64,000 nt of DNA. Origin: Ruminococcus sp. GTDB lineage: Bacteria; Bacillota; Clostridia; Oscillospirales; Ruminococcaceae. The notes below the pieces were generated by a model that worked only from the letters and a program-made list of their open reading frames with translations, had not been told where the DNA came from and made no database searches. The stretch is taken from contig JAFZRF010000008.1 in the NCBI GenBank assembly GCA_017620025.1, positions 1 to 64,000 on the forward strand. The letters are read 5' to 3'. The position numbers and the translations under genes are program-made. Of the stretch, positions 16,214 to 24,647 are shown piece by piece (the first letter of the stretch is position 1; every line of letters begins with the position of its first letter).

Positions 16214-17007
16214 TGAAGGAGATCAGGGGCCTTATACTGCGTATGTTATATCTTGCAAAGAAGGATCTGCGTGCGTTCCTTGTTATGAATATCGTATTTG
16301 TAACGATCGCCGTGCTGTGCGGTATCAGCTTCCGGTGCGGCAATCTCGGGATTATATACGGGAAGGCGCTGGAGAAGTATCCGGAGAGTGCAGAAAACTC
16401 GTTCAGAGATATCTATACGTTCTTTGTGTTCATGATGGATTTTATGCTCTGTACGATGCTTGTCTGCATCGACATACCGGTGCTTATGAAGGATATCAGG
16501 TCGGGCTGGAACAAGTATGCCTACACTCTCCCGGTATCAATGAAGAAATACGCCGCCGCAAACTACATCCTCTCGGGGATACTGACAGCTGTGACAATGG
16601 TTCTGATAATACTGATCAACCTGCTGCTCTCCGTTATTTTCAGCCAGCCGTTCAGTATTCCGCTGCTGTTCGGCAGCTTCCTGATAATGCTGATTCTGAT
16701 GATACCGGAGAGGATATTCTACAATCTTTCACTGAAGGTCGGGGACTCGAAAAAGGCAGAGAATATCATCATGTACTCTGTTGCCGGTTTCTTGATCCTT
16801 TTCCCGCTGCTGTTCATTCTGACAGTTGCTGTGATACTTCCGGCTTTCGGTATCGATGATATAGATGATGAAAAGCTGCCTGCACTGTTTTTAAAAGCGG
16901 TGGATTTTCTGAGCGCATATATATGGGCTGTGCCTTTTATCGCAGCTGCGGTGCTGTATCTTGCGTACAGGCGCACAGTCAGTCTGCTTGAAAGGAGGAT
17001 AAGTTAA
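16213..17007 (+). CDS. ABC-2 type permease subunit 1
   Basis: A 264-residue membrane protein with about six hydrophobic helices (for example AFLVMNIVFVTIAVLCGISF, IPLLFGSFLIMLILMIP, and a C-terminal pair from 200 to 250). It resembles ABC-2 permeases of the YtrC/D and ABC2_membrane_5 kind. GTG codons at 16204 and 16210 are in frame, but the ATG at 16213 has the best distance from GAAAGGG. The start overlaps the ATPase stop (TGATG) and the stop overlaps the next start (TAATG). It is one half of the export channel for the YtrB-like ATPase. Confidence 0.85.
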   Translation: MKEIRGLILRMLYLAKKDLRAFLVMNIVFVTIAVLCGISFRCGNLGIIYGKALEKYPESAENSFRDIYTFFVFMMDFMLCTMLVCIDIPVLMKDIRSGWNKYAYTLPVSMKKYAAANYILSGILTAVTMVLIILINLLLSVIFSQPFSIPLLFGSFLIMLILMIPERIFYNLSLKVGDSKKAENIIMYSVAGFLILFPLLFILTVAVILPAFGIDDIDDEKLPALFLKAVDFLSAYIWAVPFIAAAVLYLAYRRTVSLLERRIS

Positions 17008-17768
17008 TGAGAGGCCTGATATACAAGGAACTGAAGATGTCGCCGATGTTAAGCAGCATATGCATCATGCTGGTGCTGATGCTTGTATTCGCTCTGATAG
17101 ATCCGGTGAGCATGAGCCATGCTTCTGAGGCAGAGGCTGTAGAAGCAAACAGGACCCTTGGCAGCGTATTGTTCCTCACAGGCATACTGGCGGGGCTGTC
17201 AATGGGTCTGATGACAGAGTCCGTAGGCTTTCCCATGACAGAAACGATACATCAGGCGAGATTCTACACAACGACTCCGGCAGGCATTTCCAAAGCGCTG
17301 GCAGCGAAATACGCTGCCAACTTCATCGCAACTGCCGGTTTGGGAGTGATCGTAGAGGCAGCAAATCTTACTGCGAGACACTTCGCTCCGTACAAGCCAG
17401 ACCTTACCGGACTGATCGTATTCTGCTTTTCAGTGCTGATCATCAACAACGCAAAGACTCTTGCGACGTTTTCATGGTTCGGTTTCAGTAAGACAAACAA
17501 TGCCGTCGGCGTATTCGTATTTATTCTTTTTGCTGCTTCCCTGCTCTATTTTCTTTTCGGGGATATCTCGTTCATCATCGACATGATGTTCGCTGATAAG
17601 AAGCAGGGAGACGGCCTTGAGCTGATACGGTCCATTACATCGTCCGGTCTGTTCCGCACGATGTCCGTTGTGATCACTTCGGCGGCAGCGCTGATCCTCT
17701 TTGTCCTATCCTACTGCATCGGTCTTCCGGGCTACAGAAGACGTATCGAGAACGGGGAAGAGGAATAA
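17007..17768 (+). CDS. ABC-2 type permease subunit 2
   Basis: A 253-residue membrane protein with six predicted helices, beginning MRGLIYKELKMSPML, a lead typical of ABC-2 permeases (short cytoplasmic 'YKEL' helix before the first membrane segment). It has GGAGG before the ATG, which overlaps the stop of subunit 1 by one base. It probably forms a heterodimeric channel with subunit 1. The operon ends at the strong hairpin at 17771. Confidence 0.85.
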   Translation: MRGLIYKELKMSPMLSSICIMLVLMLVFALIDPVSMSHASEAEAVEANRTLGSVLFLTGILAGLSMGLMTESVGFPMTETIHQARFYTTTPAGISKALAAKYAANFIATAGLGVIVEAANLTARHFAPYKPDLTGLIVFCFSVLIINNAKTLATFSWFGFSKTNNAVGVFVFILFAASLLYFLFGDISFIIDMMFADKKQGDGLELIRSITSSGLFRTMSVVITSAAALILFVLSYCIGLPGYRRRIENGEEE

Positions 17769-17770
17769 AA

Positions 17771-17804
17771 AAGAGCCATGCGGCGAATCTCCCGCATGGC
17801 TCTT
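17771..17804 (+). terminator. terminator of the GntR/ABC operon
   Basis: A 13-base-pair stem AAGAGCCATGCGG/CCGCATGGCTCTT with an eight-base loop, flanked by A and T runs. Confidence 0.9.
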
Positions 17805-17832
17805 CCTGTAATAAAGTACATACATAGAAAAC

Positions 17833-17862
17833 GGCAGCCGGGTAAATGGCTGCCCGGCTGCC
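17833..17862 (-). terminator. terminator of the CAP-dockerin gene
   Basis: GGCAGCCGGG and CCCGGCTGCC form a ten-base-pair stem; on the minus strand it is followed by GTTTTC. It lies 14 nt after the stop codon at 17877. Confidence 0.8.
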
Positions 17863-17876
17863 TATAGTGGAGGTCG

Positions 17877-18668
17877 TCAGAATTCGTAAGGAAGTGCGGT
17901 ATACTCTCCGAGGAGATACCGCTGAAGCGCCTTGGCGTCCGCAACTGTCACCTGACCGTCCTTAAGGCAGTCCGCTGCCTCAAGCTGGAGGTCGTTATAG
18001 CTGACAGGCTCGCCTGCGGCCTTCTTTTCAAGGTACGTCGTGAGATTGACATAATCAAAGGTATCAACAACGCCGTCGCCGTTGATATCACCGCACGACT
18101 TGGGCACTATATCGTACTTCTGCGGGAGGTACTGGCCTTCCATTACCCCTCCCTCGCCGGAATACTGTATCATATCCAGTATCCAGTACCACTTGTAGCG
18201 GCTTTCCGGGTCGTATACAACGCCTACGCCCATATGCGTCGGGGATGTGCTGAGTATCGCTGCCCAGTGCCTCGGTGAGGTCTGCCACTGTGTCATGACA
18301 GCAGCCGGAGTAGTTCCTACTGCTGCAAGATTCTCCGCAGCATAGATATAAGGTGCGATGTTCCTGTCGATAGCCGTTGACCACTTCGTACCGTCCGGAC
18401 GGTGATGCTTGTCATCAATAAGTATCACCGATTCGTTTGCACGCAGCTTTGCAACGCTCATAAGATAAGGAGATATATACATCGGCGGAAGACCGTTCGC
18501 TGCACGTGCTTCATTGACCATTACAGCTATCTCCCGGGCATACTGCTCAGTATCTGCATCAGCAGCAGATGCCGTGGAAGAGACCGGAAACATCAGAGCT
18601 ATATTCACTGCGAAAACAAATACCGCAAGCAGTACATAATGCCTGCAGGAACCTATAGTCCGTCTCAT
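17877..18668 (-). CDS. secreted CAP (SCP/PR-1) domain protein with C-terminal dockerin
   Basis: A 263-residue exported protein. Residues 1-36 are a signal peptide with a long hydrophobic core (YVLLAVFVFAVNIALMF) and an AxA-type end. A CAP domain covers about 38-175, with MVNEARAANGLPP, SVAKLRANE, HHRPDGTKW, AENLA and the late HWAAILS and HMGVGVV segments. A type I dockerin follows at 193-256: first loop DINGDGVVDTFD, and a second, weaker loop around DCLKDGQVTVAD. The dockerin would plug it into a cohesin scaffold or cell-surface complex. The CAP role here is unknown. The ATG at 18668 is chosen over an upstream extension because GGAAGGGAG precedes it. Confidence 0.9.
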   Translation of the reverse strand: MRRTIGSCRHYVLLAVFVFAVNIALMFPVSSTASAADADTEQYAREIAVMVNEARAANGLPPMYISPYLMSVAKLRANESVILIDDKHHRPDGTKWSTAIDRNIAPYIYAAENLAAVGTTPAAVMTQWQTSPRHWAAILSTSPTHMGVGVVYDPESRYKWYWILDMIQYSGEGGVMEGQYLPQKYDIVPKSCGDINGDGVVDTFDYVNLTTYLEKKAAGEPVSYNDLQLEAADCLKDGQVTVADAKALQRYLLGEYTALPYEF

Positions 18669-19046
18669 CCGATCATCTCCCTTCCATATGCATACTATCC
18701 TGTATCCATTGTAGCACAACCGCAGAGACATGAAAAGAGGATATCATCATTTTTGGCAGTTTGCACAGCGAAATTCTACTTTTTGTACAAACAAATCATA
18801 TACGAGCGGTATATATAACGCCCGTTTATCCGCTATATATTGCGGATTTGTTAACACGGCATTCTGTTATACCTGCCGTGCGCAGGCCGGAGAGCCAGCA
18901 TCAAATAATACATTACGTAGTATTTAATCAATAAGTTACAATCAGTCTTTGAATGTCACGGGACCGGACGGCAGCAGGCGTCCGCCCCATGGAGCGCATT
19001 ACCGGTGCTGCATCATAATTCCGGTTTCCTAATTGTCTCTTGCCTA
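18669..19046. other. intergenic region with paired near-palindromes
   Basis: No gene is seen. Around 18808-18850 two 16-bp near-palindromes, GCGGTATATATAACGC and CCGCTATATATTGCGG, lie about ten bases apart, as dyad operator sites might. A further small inverted repeat (GGACGG...CCGTCC type) lies near 18965-18990. Confidence 0.4.
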
Positions 19047-19075
19047 TTGACAAATCCGGATTATTGTGTTATGAT
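19047..19075 (+). promoter_or_regulatory. sigma-A promoter of the T-box/thrS operon
   Basis: TTGACA at 19047-19052 and TATGAT at 19070-19075 with a 17-nt spacer; transcription should start near 19082. Confidence 0.85.
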
Positions 19076-19081
19076 ACAGAT

Positions 19082-19321
19082 ATGATATTCCAAATCAATG
19101 ACGAGGAAGGCTTCATCCGCAGCACCGTCACAGAGAGCAGCCGTTTGGTGCGAGGCTGCACGGCAGGAGAAAAGCATACCGCCTCTGAGTGCGTCCAATA
19201 AACGCCGGCCGCTCCCGTTACCGAGCCAATGAGATACGGACACAGAGTCCGTGTGAATCAGGGTGGAACCACGGTGATACATCGTCCCTTGTGCCTTATT
19301 ACAGGCGTAAGGGGCTTTTTG
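19082..19321 (+). ncRNA. T-box leader, threonine specific
   Basis: A tRNA-sensing attenuator of about 240 nt. The stem I landmarks are present: AGAGAGCAGCC then TTGGTGCGAGGCTG. The specifier bulge has ACC at 19178-19180, a threonine codon, followed by the usual GAGTGCG stretch. The T-box sequence AGGGTGGAACCACGG is at 19260-19274. A competing terminator (GTCCCTTGTGCC with GGCGTAAGGGGC, then TTTTT) is at 19284-19320. Uncharged tRNA-Thr would stabilise the antiterminator and turn on the two genes downstream, in line with thrS as target. Confidence 0.93.
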
Positions 19322-19354
19322 TTTATCCGGCAAGACGGACGGAGGTGATACCAG

Positions 19355-19741
19355 TTGAGCAATATCATATACAACGAGAAGGAAGAAGCCTTCGAGCTGC
19401 CCTATAAGATCTGGGACAGCATGAAGACCGTCCGCTTCTACGTCGAGAACGAGAACATCATAATGTCCAACCTCTCCGCTATAGCCGGAAAGCTGGCAGC
19501 TCTCGACAGCGGAAAGAAGAAGATCGCACAGCTCCTCGTTGACGACGGAGTGTACGAAGGCCACGCAAATACCCTCGAAAGCCTGCTCGTCATCAGCGGG
19601 GTATACGTCGATATCGACGGCGAGGGCGAGGATACCGAGATAGTGGTGTGCTTCACCGCTGACAGCGGCGACGGATATATGAAATCCGCTTCCGTCGAAC
19701 TCTACGGAGATCAGTTCGAGATAACCGATATCGGGGAATGA
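19355..19741 (+). CDS. unknown small protein between the T-box and thrS
   Basis: A 128-residue soluble, acidic protein (many Asp and Glu, no membrane segment or signal). No domain is recognised with confidence. It seems to have an alpha-helical first half (LSAIAGKLAALDSGKKKIAQLLVDDG) and a beta-rich second half (VYVDIDGEGEDTEIVVCFTAD). The start is a TTG placed about six bases after a perfect GGAGGTGA. It lies inside the threonine T-box transcript, 33 nt after the terminator, and 68 nt before thrS, so it is expressed under threonine starvation with thrS. A role linked to threonine or translation is suggested by position only. Confidence 0.72.
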   Translation: MSNIIYNEKEEAFELPYKIWDSMKTVRFYVENENIIMSNLSAIAGKLAALDSGKKKIAQLLVDDGVYEGHANTLESLLVISGVYVDIDGEGEDTEIVVCFTADSGDGYMKSASVELYGDQFEITDIGE

Positions 19742-19809
19742 TATGGATAAACCCGAAAGAAAGATCATTCGTCTTTGAAAAGAATAAATAATATAAAGGA
19801 GAGATAACC

Positions 19810-21756
19810 ATGATCAAATTAACACTTCCTGACAACAGCGTCCGTGAGATCGAAGCAGCGCAGTCAGCCGCAGAGATCATCAAGGGCATAGGAATGGGAC
19901 TTTACAAGGCTGCCTGCTGCGTAAAGATCAACGGAGAGGTAAAGGACCTCCGCACAGTCATCGACAGCGACTGCCAGTTCGAGGTATGCACCTTTGATTC
20001 AATCGACGGAAAGAAGACATTCTGGCACACAGGCTCACACATCCTTGCACAGGCTGTAAAGAGACTGTATCCCGCTGCAAAGCTGGCTATAGGCCCTGCT
20101 ATCGACAACGGATTCTACTATGACTTCGACCTTGAGAAGCCCTTCACTCCCGAGGAGCTTGAGGCTATCGAGGCTGAGATGAAGAAGATAGTAAAGGACA
20201 ACATCGCTATCGAGCAGTTCGAGCTTGCTCCCGAAGAGGCACTGAAGCTGCTGAAGGATATGGATGAGCCCTACAAGGTAGAGCTCTGCGAGGAGCACGC
20301 CGGCAAGGGCGAGCCGATCTCCTTCTACAAGCAGGACGACTTCACAGACCTCTGTGCAGGCCCGCACCTCATGTCCACAGGCGCCGTAAAGGCATTCAAG
20401 CTCATCTCCTGCACAGGTGCTTACTGGAGAGGCAGCGAGAAGAACAAGATGCTCTCAAGAGTATACGCTGTTGCTTACCCCAAGGCTGCTGAGCTCGAGG
20501 AGGATCTCAAGCGCCGCGAGGAGGCTAAGCTCCGTGACCACAACAAGCTGGGCCGTGAGCTCGAATACTTCACAACAGTTGACGTTATCGGACAGGGACT
20601 TCCCGTACTCCTCCCCAAGGGTGCAAGAGTTATACAGCTCCTCCAGCGCTGGGTCGAGGACGTAGAGCAGAAGAGAGGATATCTCCTTACAAAGACACCT
20701 CTCTTTGCAAAGAGAGAGTTCTTCAAGATCTCCGGTCACTGGGATCACTACCTTGACGGTATGTTCGTCATGGGCGATCCCTACGACGAGGAAAAGGAGT
20801 GCTTCGCTCTCAGACCGATGACCTGCCCGTTCCAGTATCAGGTATTTCTCAACAGACAGCGTTCATACCGTGACCTGCCCATGCGTCTCGGCGAGACTTC
20901 AACACTCTTCCGTAAGGAGGATTCCGGTGAGATGCACGGCCTTATCCGTGTTCGTCAGTTCACTATCTCCGAGGGCCACCTTGTTCTTCGTCCCGATCAG
21001 CTCGAGGAGGAATTCAAGGGCTGTCTCGAGCTTGCAAAGTATATGCTCGAAACAGTAGGAATGCTCGAGGACTGCACATTCCGCTTCTCACAGTGGGATC
21101 CGGCTAACCCGAAGAACAAGTACGAGGGCACAAAGGAGCAGTGGGATGAGGCTCAGGAAGTAATGGGCAAGATCCTTGATCACCTCGGAGTAAAGTACAC
21201 TATCGGCATCGACGAGGCTGCATTCTACGGTCCGAAGCTCGATATCCAGTACAAGAACGTATACGGCAAGGAAGACACTATCGTAACTATCCAGATAGAT
21301 ATGCTCCTCGCTGAGAGATTCGGCATGGAGTACGTTGATGTAGACGGCACAAAGAAGCGTCCCTACATCATCCACAGAACATCACTCGGCTGCTATGAGC
21401 GTACACTTGCATACCTCATCGAGAAGTACGCAGGCGCTATGCCGCTCTGGCTCGCTCCCGAGCAGGTACGTATAGTACCCGTAGCAGACCGTCATCTTGA
21501 TTACTGCAACGAACTCATGGCAAAGCTTGATGCTGCCGGAATCCGTGCAACTATCGACGACAGAGCCGAGAAGGTGGGCAAGAAGGTGCGTGATGCACGT
21601 CTTGAGAAGCTGCCTGTATGGGTAACTGTCGGCGACAAGGAGGTAGAGAACGTAACAGTATCCGTATCCTCACGCCGCGATGGCGACCTTGGCTCCATGT
21701 CACAGGGCGACCTGCTCAGCAAGCTGCTTGATGATATCGCAAAGAAGGTAAGATAA
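19810..21756 (+). CDS. thrS: threonyl-tRNA synthetase
   Basis: A 648-residue enzyme charging tRNA-Thr. TGS domain 1-62; editing domain 65-230 with HTGSHILAQ and DLCAGPHL; class II catalytic core 240-530; anticodon-binding domain 540-640 (VRIVPVADRHLDYC). The three zinc ligands that select threonine are present: Cys339 in RPMTCPFQYQ, a His in ISEGHL and a His in YIIHRTSLG. The catalytic motifs differ from the common form (CPFQYQVF instead of CPGH; GCYER instead of GSxER), placing it in a divergent ThrS branch. Codon use is strongly biased, as in highly expressed genes. Controlled by the T-box leader. Confidence 0.96.
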   Translation: MIKLTLPDNSVREIEAAQSAAEIIKGIGMGLYKAACCVKINGEVKDLRTVIDSDCQFEVCTFDSIDGKKTFWHTGSHILAQAVKRLYPAAKLAIGPAIDNGFYYDFDLEKPFTPEELEAIEAEMKKIVKDNIAIEQFELAPEEALKLLKDMDEPYKVELCEEHAGKGEPISFYKQDDFTDLCAGPHLMSTGAVKAFKLISCTGAYWRGSEKNKMLSRVYAVAYPKAAELEEDLKRREEAKLRDHNKLGRELEYFTTVDVIGQGLPVLLPKGARVIQLLQRWVEDVEQKRGYLLTKTPLFAKREFFKISGHWDHYLDGMFVMGDPYDEEKECFALRPMTCPFQYQVFLNRQRSYRDLPMRLGETSTLFRKEDSGEMHGLIRVRQFTISEGHLVLRPDQLEEEFKGCLELAKYMLETVGMLEDCTFRFSQWDPANPKNKYEGTKEQWDEAQEVMGKILDHLGVKYTIGIDEAAFYGPKLDIQYKNVYGKEDTIVTIQIDMLLAERFGMEYVDVDGTKKRPYIIHRTSLGCYERTLAYLIEKYAGAMPLWLAPEQVRIVPVADRHLDYCNELMAKLDAAGIRATIDDRAEKVGKKVRDARLEKLPVWVTVGDKEVENVTVSVSSRRDGDLGSMSQGDLLSKLLDDIAKKVR

Positions 21757-21770
21757 GACCGAAGAAAATA

Positions 21771-21797
21771 AGAGCCGCTCCTCGGAGCGGCTCTTTT
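21771..21797 (+). terminator. thrS terminator
   Basis: AGAGCCGCTC/GAGCGGCTCT stem with a four-base loop, then TTTT. Confidence 0.9.
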
Positions 21798-21835
21798 TCG
21801 TCAATATGCACTTTTGATAAATCAGTGGCTTTTCT

Positions 21836-21912
21836 TGCGGGACTCTGTCCCGCACCCTGCCAGAGGCTCTGCCTCTGGACTCCGCTAAAGGGGCCAGCCC
21901 CTTTAGAATCCC
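21836..21912. repeat. hairpin-mosaic intergenic repeat, copy R2 (partial)
   Basis: This matches the second half of R1 almost exactly: GCGGGACTCTGTCCCGC, CCAGAGGCTCTGCCTCTGG and AAAGGGG..CCCCTTT ending AGAATCCCA. The first two palindromes of R1 are missing. It lies between convergent thrS and the dipeptidase gene. Confidence 0.88.
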
Positions 21913-21966
21913 AAACCGTTTGATGCTTGCCTGTTTCCAACACCTCAGTCATAAAGAGTTGAAAAC

Positions 21967-23304
21967 TCACCCGCACACTTCCAGTATCGCCTCTGCCATT
22001 ATCTCCGCATTCAGCAGAAGCTCCTCGACCGGCATATACTCTCCGACGCTGTGCATATGGTAATCCTTTCCGGGGAACTCCGTACCGAAGGCGACTCCGC
22101 CCTCTATCTCGTGTACGTATGTACCGCCGCCGATGGAGATACATTTGCCCTCCTCTCCGGTGACACGGGTATACGCTCTCAGAAGCGACTGCACGAAATC
22201 GCTGCCCCCGTCCGTATAGTGCGGCTCTACGCCCTCGCAGGAATCGATATCGAATCCGGCTTCACGGAGCTTTCCGCAGATGATATCGCTTATCTCCGCC
22301 TTTGTGCGGTCGAGCGGGAAGCGGATATCTATGCCGCCTCTGAGCCTGCCCTTCTCTGCATTAAGCATAGAGAGCACGCAGGTCATCTTTCCGGAGATAT
22401 CGTCCGAGAAACCGAGCCCGCAGGACCTGCCGTCCGTCTCGCCGTGCGGGAAGAGCTTCTTCAGCTCTTCTATTGGTTTGCAGGCTATGATACCGGATTC
22501 AAGCATCTTCGTTATGGCGTTGTCGCCCTTCTCCGGCGTTGAAGCATGGGCGGAGACTCCGGTTATGGTTTCCGTATTAGTATATCCGTCAGGCATAGGC
22601 GCCCAGCTGCCGTCATCATTCAGTATGACTCCACAGCCTGCCTTCGCATTGAACACCGATTTCAGCTCACATACAGACGGAACGGCATTGATAACCGAGC
22701 CTGCTCTGATATCAACACTCAACCCCCAGTATGTTGAAAAGTACACTCTCAGCATACCCTTCTCGCCGTTGATAACGGGATACTCTCCGTCCGGCGTGAA
22801 CACCAGCGGCGGCAGCTCCCGCTTTGTACGATAGTAGGCAAGGTCTGCCGAGCCGTTCTCCTCGTTCGTACCGAATATAAGGCGCACGCCGTTTTTCAGC
22901 TTCCTGCCTGTTGCCTGTATCGCCTTTACGGCGTAGAGTGCGGCTACAGCAGGGCCCTTGTCGTCGATAGCGCCTCTGCCGATGAGGTTGCCGTTCTCCT
23001 CGCGCAGAGCATAGGGGCTGCCTTCCCAGCCTGTACCCTCCGGCACTACGTCGAGGTGGGTAAGTATACCAAGCAGGGGAGACTCCCCGAGGTCTGCCGA
23101 GCCCGCATAATTATCCACGTTCTCGACCTCAAGCCCCGCTTCACGGCATTTCACAAGCATCATACCGAGCGCCCTTGCCGGCTCTCTGCCGAAGGGGAAT
23201 CCGTCCTCGGCCTCGCCCTGTACGCTTCTGACAGCCACAAGCTCCGAAAGCAGGGATATCATCTCATCCCTGTGCTCCTCAAGGTATTTTCTTATATCAG
23301 TCAT
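21967..23304 (-). CDS. pepV: Sapep-type M20 dipeptidase (PepV-like)
   Basis: A 445-residue cytoplasmic metallopeptidase. The M20 metal site is complete: His83 and Asp85 in LTHLDVVP, the bridging Asp in GAIDDKGP, Glu148-Glu149 in GTNEENGS, Asp in TPDGEYP, and a His in DYHMHSVGEY. The lid domain lies between about 190 and 330. Enzymes of this group remove dipeptides left by oligopeptidases and may act on D-amino-acid-containing substrates. The ATG at 23304 follows AAAGGAGGTCTTACC; a much longer in-frame extension upstream has no ribosome site and crosses the terminator of the next gene, so it is rejected. Confidence 0.92.
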   Translation of the reverse strand: MTDIRKYLEEHRDEMISLLSELVAVRSVQGEAEDGFPFGREPARALGMMLVKCREAGLEVENVDNYAGSADLGESPLLGILTHLDVVPEGTGWEGSPYALREENGNLIGRGAIDDKGPAVAALYAVKAIQATGRKLKNGVRLIFGTNEENGSADLAYYRTKRELPPLVFTPDGEYPVINGEKGMLRVYFSTYWGLSVDIRAGSVINAVPSVCELKSVFNAKAGCGVILNDDGSWAPMPDGYTNTETITGVSAHASTPEKGDNAITKMLESGIIACKPIEELKKLFPHGETDGRSCGLGFSDDISGKMTCVLSMLNAEKGRLRGGIDIRFPLDRTKAEISDIICGKLREAGFDIDSCEGVEPHYTDGGSDFVQSLLRAYTRVTGEEGKCISIGGGTYVHEIEGGVAFGTEFPGKDYHMHSVGEYMPVEELLLNAEIMAEAILEVCG

Positions 23305-23336
23305 GGTAAGACCTCCTTTAATATAAGATACGACAA

Positions 23337-23360
23337 AAGGCCGCAGATAACTGCGGCCTT
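23337..23360 (-). terminator. terminator of the UgpC/MsmK ATPase gene
   Basis: AAGGCCGCAG/CTGCGGCCTT stem with loop TTAT on the minus strand, followed by TTGTC. A second small hairpin (CCTCTG/CAGAGG) lies just upstream. Confidence 0.82.
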
Positions 23361-23428
23361 CTGCCCCTCTGCGGTTTGCCCTTCCACAGAGGTAAGAAAG
23401 AAAGGATAAATATGAAAAGTGAGATATC

Positions 23429-24574
23429 TTAGTTAATGATAGCCTTCTCAGTTTCCTTATCGAACAGATGAATTCTGTTAGGATCAATAGCAACCTTGAT
23501 GTCATCGCCGGGTCTTGCTGTAGATCTCGGGCTAACTCTTGCTGTGAGGGAATTGCCCTCGCAGAGGAGGTAGAGGTAAGTCTCAGCACCCATCATTTCT
23601 GTGATTTCAACGTAAGCATCAACAACGCCTGTTGTAGCATTTGAGAGGTACATTTCCTCATCGTGGATGCTCTCAGGACGGATACCAAGGATGATCTCCT
23701 TGCCTACATAGTTGCCGAGTCTCTCGTTCTGAGCTGCCTTAGCCTCAGGGATAGCGATCTGATATGTCTGACCTCTGCCTGTTCTGGGATTCTCTGAACC
23801 GAACTCTACGATGAACTGACCGTACTCTTCCTTGAGAACAGCATCGATGAAGTTCATCTGAGGTGAACCGAGGAATCCGGCAACGAACTTGTTGCAGGGT
23901 CTCTCATAGAGGTTCTGAGGTGTATCTACCTGCTGAACGAAACCGTCCTTCATACATACGATACGGTCGCCCATTGTCATAGCCTCTGTCTGGTCATGAG
24001 TTACGTAGATGAAAGTTGTACCGAGCTTCTTGTGGATCTTAGCGATCTCGGTTCTCATCTGAGCACGAAGCTTGGCATCGAGGTTTGAGAGAGGCTCGTC
24101 GAGGAGGAATACCTTAGGTGAACGAACGATAGCACGACCGAGAGCAACTCTCTGTCTCTGACCACCGGACATTGCCTTAGGCTTTCTGTCGAGGAGGTGT
24201 GTAAGGTCGAGGATCTTTGCAGCCTCGTTTACCTTTCTCTCGATCTCGTCCTTAGGAACCTTACGGAGCTTAAGGCCGAATGCCATGTTGTCGAATACTG
24301 TCATATGAGGATAGAGAGCGTAGTTCTGGAAAACCATTGCGATGTCTCTGTCCTTAGGTGCGATATCATTAACGAGCTTGTCGCCGATGTAAAGCTCACC
24401 CTCAGAGATCTCCTCGAGTCCGGCGATCATACGAAGAGTCGTAGACTTACCGCATCCGGAAGGTCCAACGAGAACGATGAACTCCTTATCTCTTATGTCA
24501 AGATTTACATCTGATACGGCTACAACTCCGCCCGGATATTTCTTATAAATGCCTTTAAGTGTTAAGCCTGCCAT
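23429..24574 (-). CDS. msmK: sugar ABC transporter ATP-binding protein (UgpC/MsmK type)
   Basis: A 381-residue ATPase. Walker [10 protein letters not shown] at 37-45, Q-loop in [13 protein letters not shown], signature [16 protein letters not shown], Walker [17 protein letters not shown], and switch His in [11 protein letters not shown]-terminal TOBE/regulatory region covers 240-381. Proteins of this type are shared by several carbohydrate importers in Clostridia, and no permease or binding-protein gene sits beside it, which fits such a shared role. The coding sequence uses a narrow codon set like thrS, a mark of high expression. It could energise the lone solute-binding protein encoded at 29816. 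Confidence 0.94.
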   Translation of the reverse strand: MAGLTLKGIYKKYPGGVVAVSDVNLDIRDKEFIVLVGPSGCGKSTTLRMIAGLEEISEGELYIGDKLVNDIAPKDRDIAMVFQNYALYPHMTVFDNMAFGLKLRKVPKDEIERKVNEAAKILDLTHLLDRKPKAMSGGQRQRVALGRAIVRSPKVFLLDEPLSNLDAKLRAQMRTEIAKIHKKLGTTFIYVTHDQTEAMTMGDRIVCMKDGFVQQVDTPQNLYERPCNKFVAGFLGSPQMNFIDAVLKEEYGQFIVEFGSENPRTGRGQTYQIAIPEAKAAQNERLGNYVGKEIILGIRPESIHDEEMYLSNATTGVVDAYVEITEMMGAETYLYLLCEGNSLTARVSPRSTARPGDDIKVAIDPNRIHLFDKETEKAIIN

Positions 24575-24647
24575 TTAATCCAGTCCTCCAATACTTTTCT
24601 TTTCGCTGACCTTTTGCCTGCACATTATCAGCTATATTAGTATTCTA

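Noticed and set aside
23305-23589. N-terminal extension of the PepV-like dipeptidase
   Set aside because: It crosses the terminator and 3' end of the msmK gene and has no ribosome site; the ATG at 23304 has AAAGGAGGT.
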